Shown here piece by piece: positions 42,892-51,225 of a stretch of 64,000 nt of DNA. The DNA is taken from positions 310,001-374,000 of the forward strand of contig SBHC01000040.1 of the NCBI GenBank assembly GCA_006226375.1. Direction: 5' to 3'. Both the position numbers and the translations under genes were made by a program. The DNA comes from Deltaproteobacteria bacterium (GTDB lineage Bacteria > Myxococcota_C > UBA6777). Position 1 is the stretch's first letter. The number at the start of each line of letters is the position of its first letter. Below the pieces are notes generated by a model. The model did no database searches. It was not told the DNA's origin and saw nothing but the letters and a program-made list of their open reading frames with translations.

Positions 42892-43707
42892 ATGGTACAA
42901 ACCAAGCGTCAAAGAATGAGTGGATGGAATGTTGTTGGGTTGGGTCTTCTTTTTGCAGTTGCTGCAGGAGCCTCTCCACTTTGGGCTTACCCCTCCTCGC
43001 AACGCAAAGCGCCACCGAAATGGGTGGATGTTCAACCAGTTAAGGTGAAGTCCTTTGGTCAGGGCTCATCGCACAGTGGCGGAGGGAAAGCTTCTCCTCA
43101 CCAGGGGGGGAACTCCATGGGAGCTGCCCCCAACACCCGAAAGTTCAAGCACCCCCCGATTCCGGGGCGTCAGACAACCATGCGTCGGCCTTCTTCTGGG
43201 AAGCCCAAAGGAGGACAGCCATCCATGGCGGAGCAACAAAGACTCTTGGCCATGAAAATGAACCGGCAGCAAACCCTATCGTACCAAAAGTTGATCGGTT
43301 TGATTGTGTCACCGTGTTGTTGGACCCAGCCGGTCTCCCTTCACGCAAGCTCTATGTCCGATATGGTCAAAGTGGATGTCCAGCGACGACTTCTTGCTGG
43401 ACACACAGAAAAGCAGATCATTGCAGCCTACAAAAAGCGATTTGGCGAGCGGATCCTCAGCATTCCTGAGAAGTCCTACATCTTTATGATTCCTATCGCA
43501 GCTTCCCTGCTCGCTTTGTTTCTTGTTGGTTTTGTCATCTTGCGGTGGACTCACAGAGAAGGAGAGGAGCTTCCCTCGTTGGAACTCTCTGCTCATGATT
43601 CTGAAGAAGCCGCCGTTGATGGTACTGCTACACCATCCAATCCCGATGATTCAGACTCCAAAACAGAGGCGGAACCTGAATCGAAGTCCGGTGAGTCCCA
43701 GAAGTAA
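42892..43707 (+). CDS. CcmH-like protein
   Basis: The 271-residue product has a signal peptide (about 1-32, core VVGLGLLFAVAAGASPLWA) and a Lys/Gly/Ser-rich linker (about 35-130). A domain resembling cytochrome c maturation protein CcmH/CycL follows: IVSPCCWTQPVSLHAS in place of the usual LRCxxCQ, then DVQRRLLAGHTEKQIIAAYKKRFGERILSIPE. A membrane helix (about 203-225) and an acidic tail complete it. The motif has adjacent cysteines (PCCW) rather than CxxC, as in some Myxococcota and Acidobacteria homologues (recalled, not checked). CcmH presents reduced apocytochrome for heme attachment. The long linker is unusual. Confidence 0.78.
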   Translation: MVQTKRQRMSGWNVVGLGLLFAVAAGASPLWAYPSSQRKAPPKWVDVQPVKVKSFGQGSSHSGGGKASPHQGGNSMGAAPNTRKFKHPPIPGRQTTMRRPSSGKPKGGQPSMAEQQRLLAMKMNRQQTLSYQKLIGLIVSPCCWTQPVSLHASSMSDMVKVDVQRRLLAGHTEKQIIAAYKKRFGERILSIPEKSYIFMIPIAASLLALFLVGFVILRWTHREGEELPSLELSAHDSEEAAVDGTATPSNPDDSDSKTEAEPESKSGESQK

Positions 43708-43802
43708 GAGGCCGGTAACACGTTCGAAGAAAGAGGTCTCTCTTCTTGGAGCTGTTTCGCATTTTGCCTTCCTGCCTCGTCACCTCTCAAACGGAGAGAA
43801 GC

Positions 43803-46715
43803 ATGCACAAGGTTCCTGTCGAATCTACCCCACGCCTGACAGTCCTTTTCTTCATCGTGGTAGGTCTCCTGCTTGGAGGACCTGTCCTTTCTCTTGCCAG
43901 CCCGCCTGTGCCAGAACAAGCTCCTTCACAAACGCAGCCTCCTTCTTCAGATGAGGATGAAAAAGCCAGCACTGAAGAAGGAGATGACGATGATGAAGGG
44001 GGCGACGAAGAAGGCGCTGACAAGGGCAAGCCCACGAAGAATGCCGTCAAAAAAGCGGTGAAGAAGGCTGCTCCTGCCAAAAAGGCTGCCCCTGCGAAGA
44101 AAGCTGCTCCTGCCAAACAAGCCAAGGCCAAGAAGCCTGCCAAGAGAGCGGAAGTCAAAAAAGCCAAAGCTGTGGCGAAGAAGAAGCCTGCGGCACCCGC
44201 TCCATCCGAGTCGAAGGGAGTCTTTGCCCACGCCATTTTGGTGAACGGTGGTCAGCGCCCACGGATTAACTTCTATTCGCACGTGCTGTACCTGCGGATG
44301 ATGCGTCAGCTTATGAACGAACTTGGGATGGAAGATCGCGATATCACCATCGTTGCAGGTGATGGTGACAGCTCCAAGCCTGACCAAGCCATCATGCTAG
44401 AGAAGAAGCGCCCCGAGCAGTGGTTGTTTGCTTTCCGCCCGGAAGAGCGCTTCTATCCGCGCAATCCTTCCTTGATCAACACAGTTATCAAGGGGAAGAA
44501 GCTCCTCGCGGCCAAACGCAAGATCATCAACAAATTCACCAAACAGCTCTCCGGTCATGTGAAGAACTCGAAGAAGCCGGTGTTTATGTTTGTGACCGAC
44601 CACGGTACTCCGAACCGCAAGCTCAAGCACCACCGAAACAACAAGATCTCTCTTTGGCGAGAGTCTTGGAGCGTGCGTCAGTTCCACAAGTCACTTCGTC
44701 CCTTTGGTCGCCGTCGTGTGATCTCTGTGATGTCGCAGTGCTTCTCGGGAAGCTTCTTGTGGAGTGTGTTCCGCAAGCCGGGCCGCTTTGGAATTCCATA
44801 CGGTGACCGCTGCGGCTTCTTCGCGACTCTCCCGGATCGCTATGCCTACGGATGTTTTCCAGAAACTCGCTTGAAGAAGCAAGTTGGCCATGCCTACCGT
44901 TTCATTCTGGCGATGCGCCGCGCCAAAAACTTTGACGAAGCACACCGCGAAGTTCTTCTCACCGACCGAACTCCTGATGTTCCCCATCGCAGCTCGGACG
45001 GTTACCTCTTTGCGATGCTTCGTGAAGATGCCAAAGCAGACGGTGTGAAGCCCCACGTGATGGTGGACAAGATCCTCTCTCGGTACAAAGACGATACCTA
45101 CAAAGGTATGAAAGAAGACATGGGCTTGATCAGCTCGATTGCTCAGCGTTTTGGGCTGATTCGTCCGATCAACATGGCCACGTTGATAAAGCAACGAGAA
45201 GGTCTTGATAAGCGTCGCCGTTGGTGGGAGCGTGTGGAAGGCCTGTGGCGCAATGTGTATGCGACCGCGCGGAACCACCACCTGGGTCAAATCTACAAAA
45301 ACAACAAGATCTTGTGGCGGAGTGTCCGTCCCTTGATGAAGAAACCCCGAAGGTTCTTCATTGATCTGTACAAGAAAAACAAGGACCTGAAGAAGAGCGA
45401 GCCCTTGCTTGGTTTGATCAAACTGAGCGCTGTCTATCCCCAAGTGAAGCAGCAGCCCAAGGTGACTCCCAAGGTCCAGACCTTGTTCAAGGAAGCCGAA
45501 AGTCCCTGTGCTCCGGCACCTCCTCCCAGCGCGGTGCAACCTCCCCCTGGACCCGGACCCGGACCTGGAGCAACTCCTGGCATCCGCTCGGTGAATCCAA
45601 AGAACCCGAAACTTTGGGCTCCTGAGAAAGCCATCCGTGTGCTCCGCACTGAGTTCTTCAACTATGTGCAGGCACGTCCCCGTTTGCTGAATCGTTTGCG
45701 TATGCTCTACATGAAGAAAAACGAGATGTCGGGCCATGTGTTTATGCTTAAAACACAGTTGGCTGCGCTCAAGCGCATTGAGGTGTTGTACTATCGCATT
45801 GCAGGGCGTCTGCTTGTGACCCATAACAAGCACCCCGAATTCCAGGCGTACCGAGAAGGTGTGCGTCGGCTGATCGCGTGTGAGAAGACTCCTCTGCGGG
45901 AGAAGGGTTTTAAATCCAAACCGTTGAAGCTGGCCGACTTGCAAATGGGTGTGAATCACCCACCTCTGCCGTCTTGGTTTGGAATCTCGTTCCGGCCCAT
46001 TCCACCCAAAAAGCGCGGCGCGCTTCCCTCAGGTGCTGTGTCTGTAGACGCTGTTTACCTAAACACCCCAGCCAAGGCTGCTGGAATGAAGGCGGGCGAC
46101 GTGATTGTGGCCGTCGGCAACGAGCAACTTCGTGAGCCATTTGAAATTCGTGAGCGAGTGATGCTCTCCCCGGCAAAGAAGCCTACCCCGATGTTGGTGA
46201 TCCGCGATGGGAAATTGCAGCGATTGCAAGTTCCTTTGCGACGTCAAACTCGCCCACCCGCGTTGAAGCTGCCGCCGTTGATTGGTCGCTCGGTTCCATC
46301 GCTGGAGCCTGGACGCCTTCTCTTGGCTGACTTGAAGCAAAAGATTCCTTACTCTGCCAAGAAAGGAACCTACCTCTTGTTCTTCTGGGCGACCTGGTGT
46401 GGTCCCTGCAAAATGGCCCTTCCCACCATGCGGAAGTGGCAGAACAGCTACGGCAAGTTGGGTTTCAAAACCATCACCTTGAGCAACGAAAAGCCCAAAA
46501 CTGTGATGAAGTGGCTGCGGCGCGGCCGGAACGCAAAGAGAATGCCTTTCTTCAATGCGTATGACCTGAAGCAGTACGACCTGTTCCGCAAGTTTCGGGT
46601 TCAAGGTACGCCCACCTTCATTTTGATCCACGAAGGTAAGATTCGGTTTGTCCACATCGGCTTCCGAAAGCTCGGCAAATTTGAGAAAGCCCTCGTTCGC
46701 GTCCTCAAAGGTTAA
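43803..46715 (+). CDS. Secreted clan-CD cysteine protease-PDZ-thioredoxin fusion
   Basis: This 970-residue protein joins domains rarely seen together. A signal peptide (about 10-32) is followed by an acidic stretch (50-75) and a Lys/Ala/Pro repeat (about 82-132, AAPAKKAAPAKK). A caspase/legumain-like protease domain (about 139-410) has H267 in FVTDHGTPN and C313 in VMSQCFSGSF as the likely dyad. A helical basic region (about 440-560), a Pro-Gly hinge (568-592), a second helical region, a PDZ domain (about 724-815; AKAAGMKAGDVIVAVG) and a TlpA-type thioredoxin domain (about 820-970) with WCGPC (C866, C869) and cis-Pro937 complete it. Start 43803 follows GGAGAG. The protease family may be C13/legumain or another clan-CD branch. 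It is preceded by CcmH-like and TlpA-like genes. Confidence 0.85.
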   Translation: MHKVPVESTPRLTVLFFIVVGLLLGGPVLSLASPPVPEQAPSQTQPPSSDEDEKASTEEGDDDDEGGDEEGADKGKPTKNAVKKAVKKAAPAKKAAPAKKAAPAKQAKAKKPAKRAEVKKAKAVAKKKPAAPAPSESKGVFAHAILVNGGQRPRINFYSHVLYLRMMRQLMNELGMEDRDITIVAGDGDSSKPDQAIMLEKKRPEQWLFAFRPEERFYPRNPSLINTVIKGKKLLAAKRKIINKFTKQLSGHVKNSKKPVFMFVTDHGTPNRKLKHHRNNKISLWRESWSVRQFHKSLRPFGRRRVISVMSQCFSGSFLWSVFRKPGRFGIPYGDRCGFFATLPDRYAYGCFPETRLKKQVGHAYRFILAMRRAKNFDEAHREVLLTDRTPDVPHRSSDGYLFAMLREDAKADGVKPHVMVDKILSRYKDDTYKGMKEDMGLISSIAQRFGLIRPINMATLIKQREGLDKRRRWWERVEGLWRNVYATARNHHLGQIYKNNKILWRSVRPLMKKPRRFFIDLYKKNKDLKKSEPLLGLIKLSAVYPQVKQQPKVTPKVQTLFKEAESPCAPAPPPSAVQPPPGPGPGPGATPGIRSVNPKNPKLWAPEKAIRVLRTEFFNYVQARPRLLNRLRMLYMKKNEMSGHVFMLKTQLAALKRIEVLYYRIAGRLLVTHNKHPEFQAYREGVRRLIACEKTPLREKGFKSKPLKLADLQMGVNHPPLPSWFGISFRPIPPKKRGALPSGAVSVDAVYLNTPAKAAGMKAGDVIVAVGNEQLREPFEIRERVMLSPAKKPTPMLVIRDGKLQRLQVPLRRQTRPPALKLPPLIGRSVPSLEPGRLLLADLKQKIPYSAKKGTYLLFFWATWCGPCKMALPTMRKWQNSYGKLGFKTITLSNEKPKTVMKWLRRGRNAKRMPFFNAYDLKQYDLFRKFRVQGTPTFILIHEGKIRFVHIGFRKLGKFEKALVRVLKG

Positions 46716-46748
46716 CTTCCCTTCTTCTTCCTTTTCTCTCTTTCCAAC

Positions 46749-46788
46749 GAACACCATGAACAAAGTTCACCGAACGGTTGTGGTGTTC
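46749..46788. other. Nested inverted repeat in an intergenic region
   Basis: GAACACCA (46749-46756) is the exact complement of TGGTGTTC (46781-46788) and encloses a smaller hairpin TGAAC-AAA-GTTCA (46757-46769). There is no T tract, so it is not a standard terminator. It may be an mRNA-stabilising or processing structure after the protease fusion gene. Confidence 0.4.
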
Positions 46789-46989
46789 CCCCTTGCCCTC
46801 ACTTTCCTTTACCGAATTTCATTTTGATTTCCAGGCTTGGTGCTGTGAAGTTCTGGGATAAGCCGTTGATTTTTCCCAACCAATCGTGCATAGTTATTTC
46901 AACTTTTGCCCGAGGACTGCTTTCGGAGTCCGGCCCTTCTCTGGGGTGGCAGAGGGTCGCATCGGATTATTGGAGCCCGGAGGTACATT

Positions 46990-49488
46990 ATGCGGAAGAA
47001 TCGTTTTGGATCGTGGCGCCGGCTACAACTGGCTGTTATGGCGCTCTTGTTTGTAGGATTGGGTTGCAATTCGTCGGGATCATCCGGCTGTAGTTGTGCC
47101 AAACCCATCCAAGGTGGTTTCCCCAAGGCTGACATTGTGTCCAACGTGACACAGGTGAAGTTAACCAAGCGAGGCACAGACTTCCTGCAAACCAACAATG
47201 CAGCGTTGATCAAGATGTTCTTGCCGACCGGACTCACCTTTGACGTTCCTCAAACCAAGAGCAGCAACGTTGAAGTCTGTCGCAACCCTCCCTGTAAAAT
47301 CATCGGTAACATCCGAAAACTCGACATCGCCATGGTGCCGAAAAACAAGATTCGAGCCGGGCTTTGGTTGGACATTAAGACCCAACGAGACATGGAGATT
47401 CGCGTCTCCCAAAAGGTACTGTTTGCGACCATCCGCAAAACTTGCAAGGTCTCTCTCCGGGTTAGCAACAAGAAGATCACTACAGACATTACCTTTGGTC
47501 TTCATCCCACCAACAAACACATGACGGTTTCCATCGGCGATCCATCGTTCTCCTTGTCGAACAGTGACTTCAAAATCAACGGCGACGTGATTTGCAAGCT
47601 GGTGGATCTGTTGAAGGGCCTGTTTAAAGGTCTGATTGAGAAAGAAGCGAAGAAGGCACTGGGCGACGCCATCGGCGACTTCACCTGCAAATCCTGCAAG
47701 ACAACCGCAGACTGTGGTTCAGGTGCAACCTGTTCCAAGGGTGTCTGTATGGCGGGTGGTTCCTGCTTGCCACTGCCCCTTGGCTTTGAAGGCGCTGTGG
47801 ACACCGCAGGCTTGCTGCAGGGTTTTGGAAACAAGCTCAGCACCGACTTAATGTTTTCTGCCTTTGTGGGCGGTCGCGTTGAAGTCAAAGCCGACGGACT
47901 TGAACTGGGTATGCTCGGTGGAACCTCGGCCAAGACCAACCCCTGTGTGGCTCCGAAGACGTTCCCCAAACTGCCGACTCCTGTGGCCCTTACCTTCCCG
48001 GCGAACTCCCCCAACAACAAGCCTTTTATGGTGGGGATTGGCGTCTCGGATGTGATGCTTAAGGCTGCAGCTCGTGACTTGTACCGTAGCGGTGCGCTAT
48101 GCCTGAAAATTGATAGCTCGCTGAGTGAGCAGCTTGGCAGCGTGTTCTCGGCGCAAGGGATTGGAACCCTGTTTACTTCGTTGGGTCAGATTGTTGGTCA
48201 ATCCAATCCTCCCTTGTACATTGCCCTTCGCCCGACAGAGCCACCAGTTCTGGACATTGGAAAGGGAACGGTTGGTAAGGATGCCAAAGGCAACACGACC
48301 ATCACGGATCCTCTGATTGACTTCAGCATCCCCAAGCTCAACTTTGACTTTATGATGAAGTTCCACGGTCGATGGGTTCGATTGTTTACGTTCCAATCGG
48401 ACGTCAACCTTCCCCTCGCTTTGACCGTCAAGCCCGGCAACAAGCTTGGCCTGGTTCTTGGAGAGCTGAGCGCGGCGCTGAAGAATCCCAAAGTCCTGCA
48501 CTCTTACATGCTCTCGGAGAAGCCAGAGATCATCGCCTCTACCTTGGCCAACACCCTCAAAGCTGTGATTCCCTTGGCCGCTGGCTCTCTGGGGAACCAG
48601 GAGTTCGACCTCCCCGATCTTCAAGGCTTTAAGCTGACGATCTCGGACATGACCGGCCTGATTCCTCGCAAAGACAAACCCAACCGCTTCCAGTTCTTGG
48701 GCCTTTTTGCTGACTTGGGTCTGGCGCCGCCTTCCAAGCCGCTTATGCCAGAGGCTCCGATCGGAGTTCGTTTGATTCGCACCAACTTCCCCGAGGGCTT
48801 CTTCACGAAAATCAAAACGGCTATGGTGAAGAAGTTCCCCTCCATTGTGGTGGAACTGAGTGACCCTCGTCCAAATCGTGAGTATTCCTTCCGTTTGAAC
48901 GGTGGTATCTGGGGCCCCTACCGAGCAGGTCAGTATCACACCTTGGAGACCGCTCAGCTTATTTTTGAAGGCAACCACAAGCTGGAAGTCCGTTCCCGTT
49001 CGGCGATTGCTCATCACGAAGAAGACTTTGGACAAGGTCGATTGACCTTCAAGGTTGACCGCACCGCTCCCACGATTAAACTGAGCAAGAAGGGCGAGAT
49101 TCTCGCACCTGTCGCCAAAGACAACCTGTCCAAAGCGGATGACGTCCGTTTGGAGTATCGTCTGGGGAACCAGATGTGGCAGGACCTCAATGGCAACGAA
49201 ACCGTGGACCTGTCCAAGCTCGCCAATGGAACTGTGGTGTCGATTCGTGCTACAGATGCCAGCGGGAACAAGACTGTGAAGACCACGACGGTTTTCCGCG
49301 CTTCGGCCTCCACGACTCCAGCCCCCAAAGCTGCAGCCGCTCCAGCGCCCAAGCAAGTGGAGCAGCCTGCAACTCCCTCGTCCCCCTCGGGCCGAGCTTG
49401 TTCGCAGTTGGGTGCTCCTTCCCCTGTTCCTGCACCCTGGTGGTTGCTTTTGGTGTTTGTGGGACTGATCGTTTGGCGTAGACGATAA
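46990..49488 (+). CDS. Exported lipoprotein with MYXO-CTERM-like tail
   Basis: The 832-residue product has a lipoprotein signal (MALLFVGLGC, lipobox GLGC at about residue 25). A large domain of unknown function follows. It includes a Cys-rich patch (about 235-265; CKSCKTTADCGSGATCSKGVC), like small modules in other Myxococcota surface proteins. Near the C-terminus is an Ig-like domain (about 690-785; VDRTAPTIKLSKKG). The end is Ala/Pro-rich, then GRACSQLG, a hydrophobic helix WWLLLVFVGLIVW and RRR: the MYXO-CTERM sorting pattern. Having both an N-terminal lipid anchor and this tail is unusual. Start 46990 follows GGAGG at 6 nt. Confidence 0.82.
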   Translation: MRKNRFGSWRRLQLAVMALLFVGLGCNSSGSSGCSCAKPIQGGFPKADIVSNVTQVKLTKRGTDFLQTNNAALIKMFLPTGLTFDVPQTKSSNVEVCRNPPCKIIGNIRKLDIAMVPKNKIRAGLWLDIKTQRDMEIRVSQKVLFATIRKTCKVSLRVSNKKITTDITFGLHPTNKHMTVSIGDPSFSLSNSDFKINGDVICKLVDLLKGLFKGLIEKEAKKALGDAIGDFTCKSCKTTADCGSGATCSKGVCMAGGSCLPLPLGFEGAVDTAGLLQGFGNKLSTDLMFSAFVGGRVEVKADGLELGMLGGTSAKTNPCVAPKTFPKLPTPVALTFPANSPNNKPFMVGIGVSDVMLKAAARDLYRSGALCLKIDSSLSEQLGSVFSAQGIGTLFTSLGQIVGQSNPPLYIALRPTEPPVLDIGKGTVGKDAKGNTTITDPLIDFSIPKLNFDFMMKFHGRWVRLFTFQSDVNLPLALTVKPGNKLGLVLGELSAALKNPKVLHSYMLSEKPEIIASTLANTLKAVIPLAAGSLGNQEFDLPDLQGFKLTISDMTGLIPRKDKPNRFQFLGLFADLGLAPPSKPLMPEAPIGVRLIRTNFPEGFFTKIKTAMVKKFPSIVVELSDPRPNREYSFRLNGGIWGPYRAGQYHTLETAQLIFEGNHKLEVRSRSAIAHHEEDFGQGRLTFKVDRTAPTIKLSKKGEILAPVAKDNLSKADDVRLEYRLGNQMWQDLNGNETVDLSKLANGTVVSIRATDASGNKTVKTTTVFRASASTTPAPKAAAAPAPKQVEQPATPSSPSGRACSQLGAPSPVPAPWWLLLVFVGLIVWRRR

Positions 49489-49533
49489 GTACATCTGCTG
49501 ATGAAGCGGATCTTGCGTAAGGACAAGGATAGA

Positions 49534-50328
49534 ATGATAAGAATGTTGCGCCTTTTGGGTGTGTTTTTGGTACTCCTCATTGTGGTGGATCTTGTGGGTT
49601 GTGGCGAAGCGCCTCCTCCGGGTTGGTGCATCGTGGGTGACGGGCAATACAAAGAGCCCGACCCCATCACTGGATGTGGCACCCTGGCCCAGGTACCCAA
49701 GCGCGCGTTGGTTGATGAAGACGCTGATGGCGTCGCCAGCAAGAAGTTCTTTGGTCGGGATTGTGATGACTCCAATCCCAACATCCCCACGCAGTTGGAA
49801 GTTCCTGGCGACAAGATCGACAACAATTGCAACGACCAAATCGACGAATTGAATGTCGATACGGGTCATTGGCGTTTGTCGACTCCGCTCCAACCTACGG
49901 CGAAGTGGGACATTGATATCTTCACCAACGAGCGGACGAAGATTCAATACATCCGCTGTCTTCAGTTCCAGTTTGCTCTCAAGAGCACTGTCAACGGCAA
50001 GACCTACAACATCACACAATGGCAGAGCGGGTTGCGTCCGACCGACATTCCCATTACGGACAACAAGTTTACCTGGAAGCTCGATCGACCCAATGAGTCT
50101 GTGAAGATCTCTTTCACGGGAACCTTTGTGGCCAATCCTGCGAAGTTGGGTACCTCCGTGGAAGTCCGCGGAACCGTCATTGTCAGCGACACAGACCCTG
50201 AGGTGAAGGCTCCTCCTGTGACGCTGCCCTACGTGGGTCGCATTCAGATCCCCTCTCCGGCAGACCCTGCTGCGCAAGCGTTCTGCAAACGTTGTTACTC
50301 TGGCGGTGTATGCCCGACCAAGCAGTAA
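49534..50328 (+). CDS. MopE-like metal-binding lipoprotein
   Basis: The 264-residue product has a lipoprotein signal (LLGVFLVLLIVVDLVGC) and a motif typical of MopE-related repeats common in Myxococcota: DEDADGVASKKFFGRDCDD, then NIPTQLEVPGDKIDNNCN and DQIDE, an Asp/Asn-rich loop that binds calcium or another metal. The remaining roughly 170 residues look like a beta-rich domain and end with a CKRCYSGGVC pair-of-pairs. Start 49534 follows AAGGATAG; an in-frame ATG at 49501 has no ribosome site. It begins 45 nt after the MYXO-CTERM lipoprotein and is probably co-transcribed. Confidence 0.8.
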   Translation: MIRMLRLLGVFLVLLIVVDLVGCGEAPPPGWCIVGDGQYKEPDPITGCGTLAQVPKRALVDEDADGVASKKFFGRDCDDSNPNIPTQLEVPGDKIDNNCNDQIDELNVDTGHWRLSTPLQPTAKWDIDIFTNERTKIQYIRCLQFQFALKSTVNGKTYNITQWQSGLRPTDIPITDNKFTWKLDRPNESVKISFTGTFVANPAKLGTSVEVRGTVIVSDTDPEVKAPPVTLPYVGRIQIPSPADPAAQAFCKRCYSGGVCPTKQ

Positions 50329-50468
50329 GTCGTTCTTCCTCCTCCCGCTCCCACTCCCTTTTTCCTTCTCTATCTCTTCCAACGATTTCTGTTTCAGCAC
50401 CCCATTGTGTAAGATAGGTCTGCGCAGGTTTGTTGTGGTTGTATTCTTTTTATGTGAGGAACGCTCGT

Positions 50469-50999
50469 ATGTTATCACGTCGAAGAGTTAAGGGTTTTAC
50501 TCTCGTGGAGTTGATGATTGTTGTGGTGGTCTTAGGGGTGTTGGCTTCGGTGGCTGTGCAAAGTTATCGACGGTTCATCCTCCAAAGCAAGACCAGCGAA
50601 GCTTCCATCAACTTAAAGCAGATCGTGAACGGGGAAATCATCTATTACTCCGAAACGCACATGGACAAGAATGAGAAGTTGTTGCCAAGGCAGTTCTTGT
50701 CGTTGAAGGCAACGCCAGATGAAGACCCTTGTCCCCAGGGAGTCTCTCGGTACAAGGCGAGCACCAGCATTTGGAAGACCAACGGATGGGACTCCATTCA
50801 GTTTGCGATTCACAATTCTCACTACTATCAGTACAAAGTTGAGTCGTCGGGGATCAAAACCAACGCGACCTTTACGGCCTCGGCCCGAGGCAACATTGAT
50901 TGTGACTCAACGTTCTCAACCTTTCGGGTAATGGCCAACATTGGCCCCTCGGGTGACCCTGTCATTTTGGGTATGGTGATCTCCAACGAACTTGAATAG
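50469..50999 (+). CDS. Type IV pilin-like protein
   Basis: The 176-residue product starts MLSRRRVKGFTLVELMIVVV, a canonical class III (type IV pilin) prepilin signal: cleavage after Gly9, F10 as first mature residue and E14 at the +5 position. A single hydrophobic helix follows. The C-terminal domain has two Cys (DEDPCPQG and GNIDCDST) that could form the pilin disulfide loop. It may be a major or minor pilin or a pseudopilin. No pilus assembly genes are nearby. Start 50469 follows GAGGA at 8 nt. Confidence 0.9.
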   Translation: MLSRRRVKGFTLVELMIVVVVLGVLASVAVQSYRRFILQSKTSEASINLKQIVNGEIIYYSETHMDKNEKLLPRQFLSLKATPDEDPCPQGVSRYKASTSIWKTNGWDSIQFAIHNSHYYQYKVESSGIKTNATFTASARGNIDCDSTFSTFRVMANIGPSGDPVILGMVISNELE

Positions 51000-51225
51000 C
51001 CCCACGATTTGAGCCTTCTGTCTCTCTTCCTCCCTGCTTTGGATTGATCTTCCTCCTCCAATATGTTAAAGATTCCGGGCTTCTTGGTCGAAAAGACGCA
51101 ACGGAATGGGGCCTTGTATAGGCTTTTCACGACAACTCTGACAGCGTCGGAACTTGTCTGTGTCTGTTCCGTACAACATAGAAGAAACTTCTAACTCCAC
51201 CCTACAACGACGGGAAGGACAAATT

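Noticed and set aside
44034-44205. Lys/Ala/Pro repeat as a histone H1-like DNA-binding protein
   Set aside because: It lies behind a signal peptide inside the exported protease fusion, so a linker or envelope-binding role is more likely.
46756-46827. A 23-codon frame starting MNKVHRTVVV in the gap after the protease fusion
   Set aside because: No ribosome site, and its start overlaps the nested inverted repeat. Too short to support.
48097-50478. A 793-codon open frame on the minus strand
   Set aside because: It spans two well-supported lipoprotein genes and the gap between them. No ribosome site or recognisable domain was found.
51000-51225. Possible Phe leader peptide attenuator ahead of pheS, as in E. 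coli
   Set aside because: No frame with a run of Phe codons and no T-tailed hairpin was found there.
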